From contig JBAYKX010000018.1 of the NCBI GenBank assembly GCA_041664345.1, forward strand, positions 1-64,000: a stretch of 64,000 bases of DNA. The letters run 5' to 3'. The position numbers and the translations under genes were made by a program. This stretch comes from GWE2-40-63 sp041664345 (GTDB taxonomy: Bacteria > Bacteroidota > Bacteroidia > Bacteroidales > SZUA-534). This document shows positions 8,501-16,826 of this stretch, piece after piece. The notes under the pieces are model-generated. The model saw only the letters and a list, made by a program, of their open reading frames with translations. It did no database searches and was not told where the DNA came from. Every line of letters starts with the position of its first letter. The stretch's first letter is position 1.

Positions 8501-10096
8501 ATGAAAAACATAAATGTTTATCTTGTTTTCTTTTTTTCATTTCTAAGCTTGAATATTTTTAGTCAAACAGAAAATAGAATTGCAACGAACATTCAAAAAG
8601 CTAAACAAGCAGGTATAGAATTTGTAGACTTAAGAAACTTGTTTGAAATCCGACAACTTGAAAAACAAGGCAAATACGAGAAATATATTGATAACTTTCA
8701 AGCTTTTCGATTGAATAAAATGAAACTTAGGGAACTTAAATCATCTAAAAATCTGATTACAAATATTCCATATAATGGAGAAACAATAGTAATTGAATTG
8801 CAGGAAGTGAATAGCAAATTTAATTCCTATCATTTGAGAACTTCAAGTGGAAAAAAGCATGAAAGCAATAAAAATCAAAAACATTACAGAGGTATAATAA
8901 ATGGAACATCACAAAGCATTGTTGCTCTTAGTTTTTTTGATAACGAAGTTAGTGGATTTTTATCTTCAAATAAACATGGAACAATCAATATTGGTAAATT
9001 AAAAAAAGATTCGGCTCAATTTATTTATAGTGATAATGCAATTTCCAGTATTGTAGCCGGTAACTCAATTGACGGCTGTTATACAAATTCGGCGAAACAG
9101 AATTCAGCATTAGATGAAATATATTCGAGGCTTGGCACGACAAGTAATCTGAAATCAGCTGCTGCTGTAACTGAAGATGGAAATCATTTAAATCTATATA
9201 TTGAAGTGGACAATGATATATATAATGACTTTGGTAGTAGAATCGCAAATGTTGAAAACTATGTAACTGGTCTATTTAATCAGGTTGCTACTTTATATGC
9301 GAACGAAAATATTTTTTTGCAACTTTCTGAGATTTTCATTTGGGATACTCCTGATGCTTATGCGGCAAACATTAATGATGGATTAGCAGATTTTGTTGAC
9401 ACGAGAGTAACTTTTGATGGTGATTTAGCTTTACTACTATCATATATCGATGGGGACGATGACCCTGACAATACTGCGAACGCTGGAGGAATTGCAAATG
9501 GCATAGGTGGTTTATGTGTAATAGGTGATGCCGATTTAAGTCCTCATGCTCATATTGCTTTATTTCCTGAATTTGAAGAATTCCCAACATTTTCTCGACA
9601 AGTAAAAGTAGTAACACATGAAATGGGGCATGTTCTTGGTTCAAGACATACTCATGCATGTGTTTGGAATGGCACTAATACAGCAATTGATGGATGCGGT
9701 GATTGTATGGAGGAAACGATTTTCCCCGAAACCTGTCCAACTTTTGCTGATTGCTGTGAGGGTTGTGCTGACCCAGGTAATCCTGCAGTAGGTGGTACAA
9801 TTATGAGCTATTGCGATAGAACAACTGTAGGAATAGATTTTATGCTTGGATTTGGAGAGCAGCCGGGTGATGTGATACGTAATTTTATTGTTGCTGCAGA
9901 TTGTTTAGATTGTAATATTACAATTGCTAATAGGGCTATTGACAGCGATGCTGTTATAAATGCTTGTGGTGTTGAAATAGAGAATGTAACTATTGAGAAT
10001 AATGCAAATGTAGAGATTAACTCAACGGGCAATGTTATTATTAATGGAATTTTTGAAGCAGAACTAGGGACAACACTCGAAATCAAAAATGAATAA
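8501..10096 (+). CDS. Secreted M12B-type (reprolysin-like) metalloprotease
   Basis: 531 residues with an N-terminal signal peptide (FFFSFLSLNIFS). The zinc-binding helix HEMGHVLGSRHTH (about residue 370) and a following Met-turn TIMSYC identify a metzincin of the adamalysin/reprolysin type. The residues before this (about 30-200) look like a propeptide region. Several Cys pairs after the zinc site suggest disulfides. The C-terminus (VEINSTGNVIINGIFEAELG) is a short beta-rich motif often found just before T9SS tails, but no sorting domain follows. The gene may therefore have lost its tail, or it may be exported by another route. Likely role: degradation of external proteins. Confidence 0.88.
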   Translation: MKNINVYLVFFFSFLSLNIFSQTENRIATNIQKAKQAGIEFVDLRNLFEIRQLEKQGKYEKYIDNFQAFRLNKMKLRELKSSKNLITNIPYNGETIVIELQEVNSKFNSYHLRTSSGKKHESNKNQKHYRGIINGTSQSIVALSFFDNEVSGFLSSNKHGTINIGKLKKDSAQFIYSDNAISSIVAGNSIDGCYTNSAKQNSALDEIYSRLGTTSNLKSAAAVTEDGNHLNLYIEVDNDIYNDFGSRIANVENYVTGLFNQVATLYANENIFLQLSEIFIWDTPDAYAANINDGLADFVDTRVTFDGDLALLLSYIDGDDDPDNTANAGGIANGIGGLCVIGDADLSPHAHIALFPEFEEFPTFSRQVKVVTHEMGHVLGSRHTHACVWNGTNTAIDGCGDCMEETIFPETCPTFADCCEGCADPGNPAVGGTIMSYCDRTTVGIDFMLGFGEQPGDVIRNFIVAADCLDCNITIANRAIDSDAVINACGVEIENVTIENNANVEINSTGNVIINGIFEAELGTTLEIKNE

Positions 10097-10106
10097 TTTA
10101 AACTAA

Positions 10107-10529
10107 ATGATTATGAAAACATTTAACATATCTATAAATTTGGCTATTATAAAAGCAATAATATTTGGATTCATTTTTTTATCTTGTGATAAAGATGCTA
10201 CAACTCAAAACGATTTAGATGGTGAATGGAATTTAATAAGTTTTGAGTGTTGTGATTTGCCTAAAGAGGAATTTAATCGAAACGATATTGTTTGGCTTTA
10301 TAATACTTCAAAACAGAATGTTACAATAACGAACAATACGACTATTGACATTACATCTCAGTATAATTTTACTGAGAGCGGAGTATATAATATTGAAATA
10401 GTTGAAAAAGAAATGACTATCTATTATAAAGAAAATGAGATAAGTTATAATTATTCAATATCGAATGACACTTTAGTATTAAGTAATTCTCCTGAATCAG
10501 ATGGTTCTATAATTAAGTTTGCAAAGTAA
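10107..10529 (+). CDS. Small lipocalin-like lipoprotein, unknown function
   Basis: 140 residues with a long hydrophobic N-terminus and lipobox (FIFLSC). The mature part starts with DLDGEWNLISFECC and continues with alternating beta-strand-like segments, resembling lipocalin-like lipoproteins of Bacteroidota. It starts 10 bases after the metalloprotease stop, so the two are probably co-transcribed and belong to the same cassette-like unit. ATG at 10107 and ATG at 10113 (MKTFNI) are both possible starts. Confidence 0.75.
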   Translation: MIMKTFNISINLAIIKAIIFGFIFLSCDKDATTQNDLDGEWNLISFECCDLPKEEFNRNDIVWLYNTSKQNVTITNNTTIDITSQYNFTESGVYNIEIVEKEMTIYYKENEISYNYSISNDTLVLSNSPESDGSIIKFAK

Positions 10530-10532
10530 CGT

Positions 10533-10811
10533 TGCATAACCCCGCATAAAAAAGCAGTTGCAGTCAAGTGCGAAATTGAAAGTGTGAATAAGAAATTAAC
10601 TATATTGCTTAATTCTACTTTGACAAATTAGAAAAATTTGGTGTTAATTTGGTGTTTTTGTGTCTTGGTGGCTAAAAAAATCGCCACTAAAACACTAAGT
10701 CACCAAGTATCACCAAAAAGAAAAATTGCTACTTATTGTAATATGTCAAAGTAGAATTAAGCAAACAGAAGTGCAAGCAAGTGCAAACGCTTTTTATGCG
10801 CAACGTTGGGT
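10533..10811 (+). other. attC-like site 2, enlarged by an inserted palindromic element
   Basis: TGCATAA (10533-10539) is the inverse, with one mismatch, of TTCTGCA at the start of this unit (8104-8110). Inner arms GCATAAAAAAGC and GCTTTTTATGC pair, and the right end is CAACGTTGGGT with a proposed crossover at G10805. At about 279 bp it is far longer than its relatives because a 156-bp element lies at 10607-10762. The flanking core (AAGCAGTTGC, AAGTGCG, AAACAGAAGTG) is shared with the site at 12931-13062. Confidence 0.55.
10607..10762. mobile_element. 156-bp MITE-like palindromic element inside attC-like site 2
   Basis: Bounded by perfect 19-bp inverted repeats (10607-10625 and 10744-10762, TAATTCTACTTTGACA-type ends). 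The interior is a second, imperfect palindrome around GGTGGCTAAAAAAATCGCCAC. It has no coding capacity. The related site at 12931-13062 reads through the same point without the element, giving an apparent empty site. Confidence 0.65.
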
Positions 10812-10851
10812 GCTATTTTAACAGACCCCGTAAACTATAACAGAAATCAAT

Positions 10852-12171
10852 ATGAAAAAAACAATCTTAACAACATTACTAATCGGGACATTAAGTCAAA
10901 TTGGATTTGCTCAAAACTTTGACAAAACCAAATTAGACAATTACTTTAACGCACTTGAGGCGAACAACAAATTTATGGGTAGTGTGGCGGTTTCTAAAGA
11001 CGGTGCAGTAGTTTACTCAAAATCTATCGGGTTTTCTGACGTTGAAAACAGCGTTAAAGCAGACAAAAACTCTAAATACAGAATAGGTTCAATTTCTAAA
11101 ACGTTCACTTCGGTATTGATTTTGAAAGCAGTGGAAGAAAAAAAATTGGACTTAAACCAAACGATAGACAAGTATTTTCCTACAATCAAAAATACCAAGA
11201 AAATAACCATAAAGAATTTACTCTACCATCGAAGCGGGATACACAATTTTACAGACGACAAAGACTATCTGACTTGGAACACACAACCTAAGACAGAAAA
11301 AGAAATGGTAGAAATTATTACGAAAGCAGGCAGCGATTTTGAGCCAGACAGCAAAGCGGAATACAGTAACTCAAATTTTGTGCTTTTAAGCTATATTCTT
11401 GAAAAAACATTCAATAAACTTTATGCCGATTTGTTACAAGAATACATTATCAAACCTGTCGGGTTACAAAATACATACTTTGGCGGAAAAATTGTCTCAA
11501 GTAAAAACGAATGTAAATCATATAGTTTTAGCGGTGGTTGGAAACTTGAACCTGAAACAGATATTTCCATTCCCTTAGGAGCAGGTGGAATTATTTCCAC
11601 TCCAAGCGACCTAACAATATTTAGTAACGCTTTGTTTGGCGGAAAACTTTTGAAACCGGAAAGTCTTGAAATAATGAAAACCATTATAGATAACTATGGA
11701 ATTGGGTTGTTCCAAATTCCATTTTACGACAAAGTAAGTTACGGACATACAGGCGGTATTGACGGTTTTAGTTCGGTTTTTTCATATTTCACCGACGGAA
11801 ACATTTCTTATGCTTTAACATCAAACGGAACAAGTTACAATAACAACAACATATCTATTGCGGTATTGAGTGCAGTTTTCGATAAACCGTATGACATTCC
11901 CGAATTTTCAACTTATGAAGTAAGTTCAGAAGTTTTGGATAAATATTTAGGCGTTTACTCTTCCAAAGAAATTGCTTTGAAAATTACAGTAACAAAAGAT
12001 AACAATACAATAGTTGCACAAGGAACAGGACAAACTGCACTTCCTCTTGAAGCAACAGCAAAAGACATTTTTAAATTTGACCAAGCAGGAGCGGTTTTTG
12101 AATTTAATCCAACTGACAAAACAATGATACTAAAACAAGGTGGTGGACAAATTAAATTTACACAAGAATAA
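10852..12171 (+). CDS. Beta-lactamase-family serine hydrolase (class C/penicillin-binding-protein-like)
   Basis: 439 residues with a signal peptide (MKKTILTTLLIGTLSQIGFA). It has the SxxK nucleophile motif SISK (about residue 83), the YxN motif YSN (about residue 169) and a KTG-like HTG box (YGHTGGIDGF, about residue 299), in the order of the beta-lactamase/esterase/PBP4* family. The C-terminal 90 residues form a small extra domain common in Bacteroidota members. The substrate is unknown: peptidases, esterases and true beta-lactamases share this fold, and resistance should not be assumed. It is the only gene of a unit bounded by TTGGGTGCT (10806-10814) and its exact inverse AGCACCCAA (12176-12184). 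Confidence 0.9.
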   Translation: MKKTILTTLLIGTLSQIGFAQNFDKTKLDNYFNALEANNKFMGSVAVSKDGAVVYSKSIGFSDVENSVKADKNSKYRIGSISKTFTSVLILKAVEEKKLDLNQTIDKYFPTIKNTKKITIKNLLYHRSGIHNFTDDKDYLTWNTQPKTEKEMVEIITKAGSDFEPDSKAEYSNSNFVLLSYILEKTFNKLYADLLQEYIIKPVGLQNTYFGGKIVSSKNECKSYSFSGGWKLEPETDISIPLGAGGIISTPSDLTIFSNALFGGKLLKPESLEIMKTIIDNYGIGLFQIPFYDKVSYGHTGGIDGFSSVFSYFTDGNISYALTSNGTSYNNNNISIAVLSAVFDKPYDIPEFSTYEVSSEVLDKYLGVYSSKEIALKITVTKDNNTIVAQGTGQTALPLEATAKDIFKFDQAGAVFEFNPTDKTMILKQGGGQIKFTQE

Positions 12172-12175
12172 AAAC

Positions 12176-12308
12176 AGCACCCAATACGTGATATAAAAAA
12201 TTGCCGAGGCAGTAGGTTATCTAAGGGTTGTAGCCCGCTTCAACTTTTGAGTTTTTTAAAAGTTAATTGCAGGGCAAACGCTTACTTTTAATATACTTAA
12301 TGTTGGCA
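12176..12308 (+). other. attC-like site 3
   Basis: Starts with AGCACCCAA, the exact 9-base inverse of the unit's 5' end at 10806-10814. ACGTGATATAAAAA pairs imperfectly with TTTTAATATACTTAAT near the right end, where the proposed crossover is G12302 in ATGTTGGCA. It shares GTAGCCCGCTTCA with the site at 14008-14157. Confidence 0.55.
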
Positions 12309-12356
12309 ACAATTGAAATGAAAAGAATAATATTTGACAATATTGAAATAAATCAA

Positions 12357-12382
12357 AATAAGTACTTATATTTGTACTTATT
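12357..12382 (+). promoter_or_regulatory. Promoter and operator of the YefM/YoeB operon
   Basis: A perfect 9-bp inverted repeat AATAAGTAC (12357-12365) and GTACTTATT (12374-12382) encloses TATATTTG (12367-12374), an exact match to the Bacteroidota -7 consensus TAnnTTTG. A TTG lies about 21 bases upstream. Binding of a toxin-antitoxin complex here would block transcription, the usual autoregulation of Phd/YefM systems. Confidence 0.7.
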
Positions 12383-12405
12383 AATGAACTTATAAAATTA
12401 TAATT

Positions 12406-12657
12406 ATGATTGCTGCTAATTTCTCAGAATTCAGGACTGGACTAAAAGGATATCTTGATAGTGTAGAAGATGATAATGAAACATTAATCATCAAAAGAAA
12501 AAGTGGAAAAGGAACTGTTATTATATCATTGGACGAATACAATTCAATCATGGAGACAATGCATATTTTAAGTTCAAAGAAAAATGCAGATAGACTTTAT
12601 GAATCGATTGAACAAATGAGAGTTGGAAAAATCGTTCAACCAAAAATAGATGACTAA
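12406..12657 (+). CDS. yefM: Phd/YefM-family antitoxin
   Basis: 83 residues. The N-terminal DNA-binding part (MIAANFSEFRTGLKGYLDSV) and the following VIISLDEYNSIMETMHIL segment match the YefM/Phd fold. The C-terminal tail (ADRLYESIEQMRVG) is the part expected to wrap the toxin. It is the first gene of a two-gene operon and overlaps the toxin gene by 8 bp, the usual arrangement. A palindrome overlapping its -7 box suggests autorepression. Toxin-antitoxin pairs are common stabilising cassettes in chromosomal integrons, in keeping with the attC-like flanks here. Confidence 0.92.
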   Translation: MIAANFSEFRTGLKGYLDSVEDDNETLIIKRKSGKGTVIISLDEYNSIMETMHILSSKKNADRLYESIEQMRVGKIVQPKIDD

Positions 12658-12916
12658 TATGGTTCTAACTTTCACAGAAAATGCTTGGGAAGACTATCTT
12701 TATTGGCAAGAAATTGACAAAAAGATATCTAAAAAAATTAATGGATTAATTAAAGAAATTAAACGGACTCCATTTGAAGGTTCTGGTCAACCTGAACCGC
12801 TCAAATATGATTTATCTGGATATTGGTCAAGACGTATTTTCAATGAGCACAGACTTGTATATCAAATTGTTGAAAATGAAATAAGGATTTATTCTTGTAG
12901 ATTCCATTATGACTAA
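12650..12916 (+). CDS. yoeB: YoeB-family toxin (ribosome-dependent mRNA interferase)
   Basis: 88 residues, the usual length. It contains the KRTPFEGSGQPEPLK segment, the SRRIFNEHRLVYQI core and the terminal CRFHYD, which hold the catalytic Glu, Arg and His of YoeB proteins. All appear present, so the toxin should be active when free. It is translated from ATG 12650, inside the end of the antitoxin gene; a second ATG at 12659 is an alternative start. Confidence 0.93.
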   Translation: MTNMVLTFTENAWEDYLYWQEIDKKISKKINGLIKEIKRTPFEGSGQPEPLKYDLSGYWSRRIFNEHRLVYQIVENEIRIYSCRFHYD

Positions 12917-12930
12917 AAGCAAATAATTAC

Positions 12931-13062
12931 AAAGCCTATTACCGTATAATAAAGCAGTTGCGGGTAAGTGCGAGCTTGAAACTATGAATAATTAATTAAC
13001 TATATTGAATAAGCAAACAGAAGTGTATGCAAGTGCAACCGCTTCACATACGTAACGTATGC
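12931..13062 (+). other. attC-like site 4
   Basis: AAAGCCTATTACCGTATAAT on the left pairs imperfectly with CACATACGTAACGTATGCTT on the right. The interior (AAGCAGTTGC, GTAAGTGCG, AACAGAAGTG) is shared with site 2 but lacks the 156-bp element. The 5' end of the preceding unit (TTGGCAAC at 12303) does not match this left end well, so the boundary may have decayed or been replaced. Confidence 0.45.
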
Positions 13063-13124
13063 TTGATTAAATGCAACGATATGCAAGCAAAAGACATCAC
13101 TAAATTGAATAAAAAGCAACAATT

Positions 13125-14006
13125 ATGAAAACAATTAACCTTTTTCTGCTAGTTGGATTTTTAATCTTCATGTTTTCAAATTCATGTGATTCTGACCTTA
13201 ATGTTGACCTTAATGATTCAGAATTAACAATAGAGTTTTCTGATGGTATGTCGTTAACTGAAAATGAAATAGACTTTTATGATAGCTCAACCCATACTTA
13301 CTTTCTAAAATCAGACCTGATATTTGAAACACCATTAACTAGTTTTAAAATTAAAGTGAATAACGACAGCTTATATGGAGGGGTATTTTATTCTTGCGAA
13401 TTATCATCTCCACCGCTGTCGCCTTATTTTATTTCTTACTGTTTTTTTTCCGGTCGTAATATTCTTACAATCGGATATTATGGAAATGAAGAAAATTTAA
13501 TAAATGATCCGCAAATAGTATATTCATTAATTGAAAACAATAAATTTCGTCGAGGATTAAGTTATCAAATTGATAGTATTAGAGTTATTGAATCCAATAA
13601 TCAGACTGATGTTGTAAGTACGATAACAATTAAGAACCATGATAACATAGCGTATTACATTCCCGATATAAATAAAATGGGAGAGCGATACTACACTGAT
13701 TATACAGGAGGATTATCTTTTTTCGATATTAATACTGGTTTGAGTTCTTTTATTAAAGATTCAAATAGCGACAGGCAAAGGGATGATATAAAAATTGAGG
13801 ATTTAACTAAACTTGAGGCAAACGCTGAATTAACTTACACCTATAAATCAAGGAATTATTATTCGATTCCAAAAGGTGAATACAGGGTAAGGGCAAGTTT
13901 CATGGGGATTGTTTATACTGCATCTGATTTTAATTTAAATCAAGATGATGGACGAATTTGGGTTGGACAAATAGATACTCATAAAGAAGGGATTATTATA
14001 GAATAA
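13125..14006 (+). CDS. Lipoprotein of unknown function
   Basis: 293 residues with a signal peptide and lipobox (FSNSC, Cys about residue 21). The mature protein is rich in Asp, Asn, Ser and Tyr and looks all-beta, with no motif I can name. It stands alone between two attC-like sites. The 5' end of its unit (GTATGCTTG at 13057) and the bases after its stop (GAAGCCTAC at 14008) are inverse repeats at 7 of 9 positions, consistent with a one-gene cassette. AT-rich composition sets it apart from the flanking core genes. Confidence 0.8.
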   Translation: MKTINLFLLVGFLIFMFSNSCDSDLNVDLNDSELTIEFSDGMSLTENEIDFYDSSTHTYFLKSDLIFETPLTSFKIKVNNDSLYGGVFYSCELSSPPLSPYFISYCFFSGRNILTIGYYGNEENLINDPQIVYSLIENNKFRRGLSYQIDSIRVIESNNQTDVVSTITIKNHDNIAYYIPDINKMGERYYTDYTGGLSFFDINTGLSSFIKDSNSDRQRDDIKIEDLTKLEANAELTYTYKSRNYYSIPKGEYRVRASFMGIVYTASDFNLNQDDGRIWVGQIDTHKEGIIIE

Positions 14007-14007
14007 C

Positions 14008-14157
14008 GAAGCCTACGAGCGGTTATAGCCAATATGGGTATCGGTGTTGTGCGAATGGCAGTAGCCCGCTTCATGATTTTTGGCAACGTGAAAAGAGGAT
14101 CACCAGCAACGGCGAAGCGGAATAATCTTTTTCCGACCATACTGCCAAACGTTGGCG
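14008..14157 (+). other. attC-like site 5
   Basis: ATATGGGTATCGG on the left pairs with CCGACCATACTGCC on the right. The right end CAAACGTTGGCGGC has a proposed crossover at G14151. This is the clearest GTTRRRY-like neighbourhood together with site 0. GTAGCCCGCTTCA in the middle is shared with site 3. Confidence 0.5.
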
Positions 14158-14179
14158 GCTCTATTAAAAACACACAAAA

Positions 14180-14737
14180 ATGAAAATACAAACACAACGA
14201 TTAGAACTAACTGAAATATCGTGGGCCGACTTGGAGAATATTCACAGGCTTCATTCAATTTTTGAGGTGGATGAATTTAATACGGTTGGAATTCCAAAGA
14301 GCATAGAGGAAACTAGGGAAAATGTAAAGCCTTACGTTGAGGCCAACCAATGCAGCCCTCAATCAAAATATACATGGAATATAAAACTTAAAGAAACCGA
14401 TGAATTTATTGGGTTGGGAGGAATTAAATTATCACTTGACAAATTTAGGATAGGTGAAATATTTTACAAATTATTACCGGAGTATTGGGGAAACGGGTAT
14501 GCCACTGAAGTATCGAAACAACTGATTGAGACAGGATTTGAAAGATTTAACTTACACCGGATTGAAGCGGGTTGTGCGGTAAAAAATTACCAATCAATTA
14601 GAGTACTCGAAAAATCAGGAATGGCTAGGGAAGGAATTCAACGAAAGATTTTACCGATAAGAGGGGAATGGGTTGACAGTTATATGTATTCAATAATTGA
14701 AGACGAAAGAAGTATTAACCACCAACAAAATCACTAA
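14180..14737 (+). CDS. GNAT-family N-acetyltransferase (RimJ/RimL-like)
   Basis: 185 residues. The opening TQRLELTEISWADLENIHRL, the strand GIKLSLDKFRIGEIFYKL and the acetyl-CoA loop PEYWGNGYATEVSKQLIETG are typical of Acetyltransf_3 proteins, and NYQSIRVLEKSGM is the conserved C-terminal signature. The substrate (ribosomal protein N-terminus, small molecule or antibiotic) cannot be told. It follows attC-like site 5, but no matching inverse of TTGGCGGCT is found downstream, so this gene marks the open right end of the cassette-like array. Confidence 0.9.
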   Translation: MKIQTQRLELTEISWADLENIHRLHSIFEVDEFNTVGIPKSIEETRENVKPYVEANQCSPQSKYTWNIKLKETDEFIGLGGIKLSLDKFRIGEIFYKLLPEYWGNGYATEVSKQLIETGFERFNLHRIEAGCAVKNYQSIRVLEKSGMAREGIQRKILPIRGEWVDSYMYSIIEDERSINHQQNH

Positions 14738-14743
14738 TGCACC

Positions 14744-15628
14744 ATGCAATATATGAAAAATATGAAGAGACATAGCCTTTTGCTAGTATTAGTTCTTTTT
14801 TCAGTAAGCCTGAAAAGTCAAAACAGTTCATCGTTGCTATGGGAAATAAGTGGGAATGGGTTAAAGCAACCGTCGTATTTGTTTGGTACCATCCATATAA
14901 TTCCAAAAAGCGATTACTTTTTTACCGATGAAATGAAGCAGGCCTTTGATTCCTGTAAGGCATTGGTGCTTGAAGCGGATATGTTTTCAATCAGCCTTTC
15001 TGAGAAAATAAAGATGGTTAATAAAGTGCTGATACCCGATGGAAAAACATTGGAGCAGTACATGGATAGCAATGAATATGCCTATTTTAAGCAAGTATTA
15101 AAAGATAGTTTGGGCATAAGTGGTAAAAAGGTGGATAAAAAGTATGCCCGCATAAAACCATTTTTCTTGACAGCCTTGTTATTACAGGAATTTGTTGGCA
15201 AAACTAAAACCTACGAGCAAGAACTTTTCAACGATTCAAAAAAGAACGATATGTCGCTGTTGGGTCTTGAAACCATTGAGTTTCAACTATCGTTGGCCGA
15301 GGAAATCCCTTTCGGGGAACAACTAACCGAACTAACTGATATGAACCAATACCGCAGTTATTCCACTATGGTGGCATTATACAAGCGGCAAGACCTTGAT
15401 GGATTGCATAAAATGTCCATTGAAGAGTATAAAACCCCGGCAGAGAAGGAGTTTTTAGACTTATTTTTAACTAAAAGGAATAGTGACTGGATTCCTAAAA
15501 TTGAAAAAATGATAAACGAACAGCCCTGTTTTATTGCTGTTGGTGCGCTTCATTTGCCCGGCGAAACCGGAGTTATTGAACTGTTGAAAAAAGAAGGGTT
15601 TACCGTAAATCCGGTTAAAGAGAAATAG
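14744..15628 (+). CDS. TraB/GumN-family protein
   Basis: 294 residues with a signal peptide (HSLLLVLVLFSVSLKS). The YLFGTIHIIPKSDYFF segment near residue 44 and the C-terminal FIAVGALHLPGETGVI carry the two conserved GTxH-like and GxxHLxG motifs of the TraB/GumN (TIKI) family. TIKI proteins in animals are metal-dependent proteases; the bacterial role is not settled. In-frame ATGs at 14744, 14753 and 14762 are all possible; the last gives the shortest signal peptide. It begins 6 bases after the GNAT gene. Confidence 0.88.
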   Translation: MQYMKNMKRHSLLLVLVLFSVSLKSQNSSSLLWEISGNGLKQPSYLFGTIHIIPKSDYFFTDEMKQAFDSCKALVLEADMFSISLSEKIKMVNKVLIPDGKTLEQYMDSNEYAYFKQVLKDSLGISGKKVDKKYARIKPFFLTALLLQEFVGKTKTYEQELFNDSKKNDMSLLGLETIEFQLSLAEEIPFGEQLTELTDMNQYRSYSTMVALYKRQDLDGLHKMSIEEYKTPAEKEFLDLFLTKRNSDWIPKIEKMINEQPCFIAVGALHLPGETGVIELLKKEGFTVNPVKEK

Positions 15629-15805
15629 TTCACTTTAAGTTGGAATAGTTATTCGGTAAATTATTTAGTGTAACTCTTTCCAATACAACCAATCAAATAA
15701 ATCAGGAAACCTGCAATCCCATTTATTATTTTCTGATGTATGCAGAGTTATCAAAAATGAGGATTGTTCCTAAACTTGATTCACTATAAATTTTAAAAAT
15801 AATTA

Positions 15806-15868
15806 TTCCGTAAACGTACACGGAATTTAAAAAATAGTTCTACATTTGCTTTCGTTAACGTACACGGA
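15806..15868 (+). promoter_or_regulatory. Twin operators and -7 box of the LacI-type regulator
   Basis: TTCCGTAAACGTACACGGAA (15806-15825) and TTCGTTAACGTACACGGA (15851-15868) share the core CGTnAACGTACACGG, centred on ACGT with CCGT/ACGG outer arms, as in LacI-family operators. The second site ends one base before the start codon at 15870. TACATTTG (15841-15848) is an exact TAnnTTTG -7 box between them. A third copy lies at 57252-57271 upstream of susC. Confidence 0.7.
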
Positions 15869-15869
15869 G

Positions 15870-16826
15870 ATGAATAAAAGGAAAAGCAGAAGAGTTGGGA
15901 TTAAAGATATAGCAGCTAAAGCCGGGGTTTCCATCGGAACTATCGATCGGGTTTTGCATAACCGTGGTGAAGTAAAGGAAGAAACCCGGAAAAAAGTGAT
16001 GGAAATTGTGGATGAATTAGAATATACGCCCAATATTTTTGCAAAATCGCTATCCTCAAAAAAAACCACCAAAATAGCCATTGTAATCCCCGATTCCAGC
16101 GATAATAACCCCTATTGGTTGATTCCAGTACTGGGCATTAATCAGGCAATGGAAGAGTTGTTGAGCTACAATGCTGAAATTATTTATGAGCATTTTGATG
16201 CTTCCGATGAACAGTCGTTTAAAGCCGTATTGCGGCAAGTGAGCGACCAGAACCCCGACGGGGTTGTATTAAATCCTGTTTTTGGTACTGCGGCCATGGA
16301 ATTTATCCGTGAGTTTGATTTAAAAAAAATATCGTATGTTTTTATCGATATCAATTTAAACGAGATAAATAACCTGGCCTATTTTGGGCAAGATGCCGAG
16401 CAAAGCGGTAGAGTGGCTGCCCGCCTGATGGAATTAAGTACTCCATTAAATGGCACCTATTTAATTGTTAAGCAGGCCAATCGGAAAGTATTCTCTCATC
16501 ATATCGAGGCACGGGTCCAGGGGTTTTGTAACTATTTTGGCGAAAAAGCAACAACTGAAAAGCCAACTATCCTAATTACTGAAGTCGATTTGCTCAATAG
16601 TAATGAACCTTCCGAAACTTTGTCGAAACTGTTTGAAGGAAATATGAATATAGGTGGGATTTTTGTTCCGAACTCACGTGGGTTTAAATTGGCAGACTAT
16701 CTTGAATCGGTTGCATTAAATGGGTTTATTGTTATTGGATACGATTTGATTAGTGAAAATACAGAGCACCTGAAAAAAGGGAATATCACCTATTTAATCT
16801 GCCAAAAGCCTGAGGAGCAAGCTTAA
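15870..16826 (+). CDS. LacI-family transcriptional regulator, apparently truncated near the C-terminus
   Basis: 318 residues from ATG 15870, which follows the operator directly. The N-terminal helix-turn-helix VGIKDIAAKAGVSIGTIDRV and hinge (YTPNIFAKSL) are followed by a periplasmic-binding-protein-like sensor domain of the Peripla_BP_4 type. The frame stops with TAA at 16824-16826 after CQKPEEQA, but stays open to a TAG at 16947-16949, adding KSIMALFNYLHSKKEVIKTN and about 20 more residues that look like the usual end of this subfamily. The restored stop touches the ATG of the next gene at 16950. A nonsense mutation (originally probably a Tyr codon) is likely. Its position at the head of the uronate operon suggests it senses a uronate or intermediate. 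Confidence 0.85.
   Translation: MNKRKSRRVGIKDIAAKAGVSIGTIDRVLHNRGEVKEETRKKVMEIVDELEYTPNIFAKSLSSKKTTKIAIVIPDSSDNNPYWLIPVLGINQAMEELLSYNAEIIYEHFDASDEQSFKAVLRQVSDQNPDGVVLNPVFGTAAMEFIREFDLKKISYVFIDINLNEINNLAYFGQDAEQSGRVAARLMELSTPLNGTYLIVKQANRKVFSHHIEARVQGFCNYFGEKATTEKPTILITEVDLLNSNEPSETLSKLFEGNMNIGGIFVPNSRGFKLADYLESVALNGFIVIGYDLISENTEHLKKGNITYLICQKPEEQA

Noticed and set aside
10852..12171. Antibiotic-resistance beta-lactamase cassette
   Set aside because: Only the general serine-hydrolase motifs are present; the family contains many peptidases and esterases, so resistance cannot be claimed.
14152..15628. GNAT and TraB genes as a complete sixth cassette
   Set aside because: The 5' end TTGGCGGCT has no inverse copy AGCCGCCAA downstream, so the unit cannot be closed.
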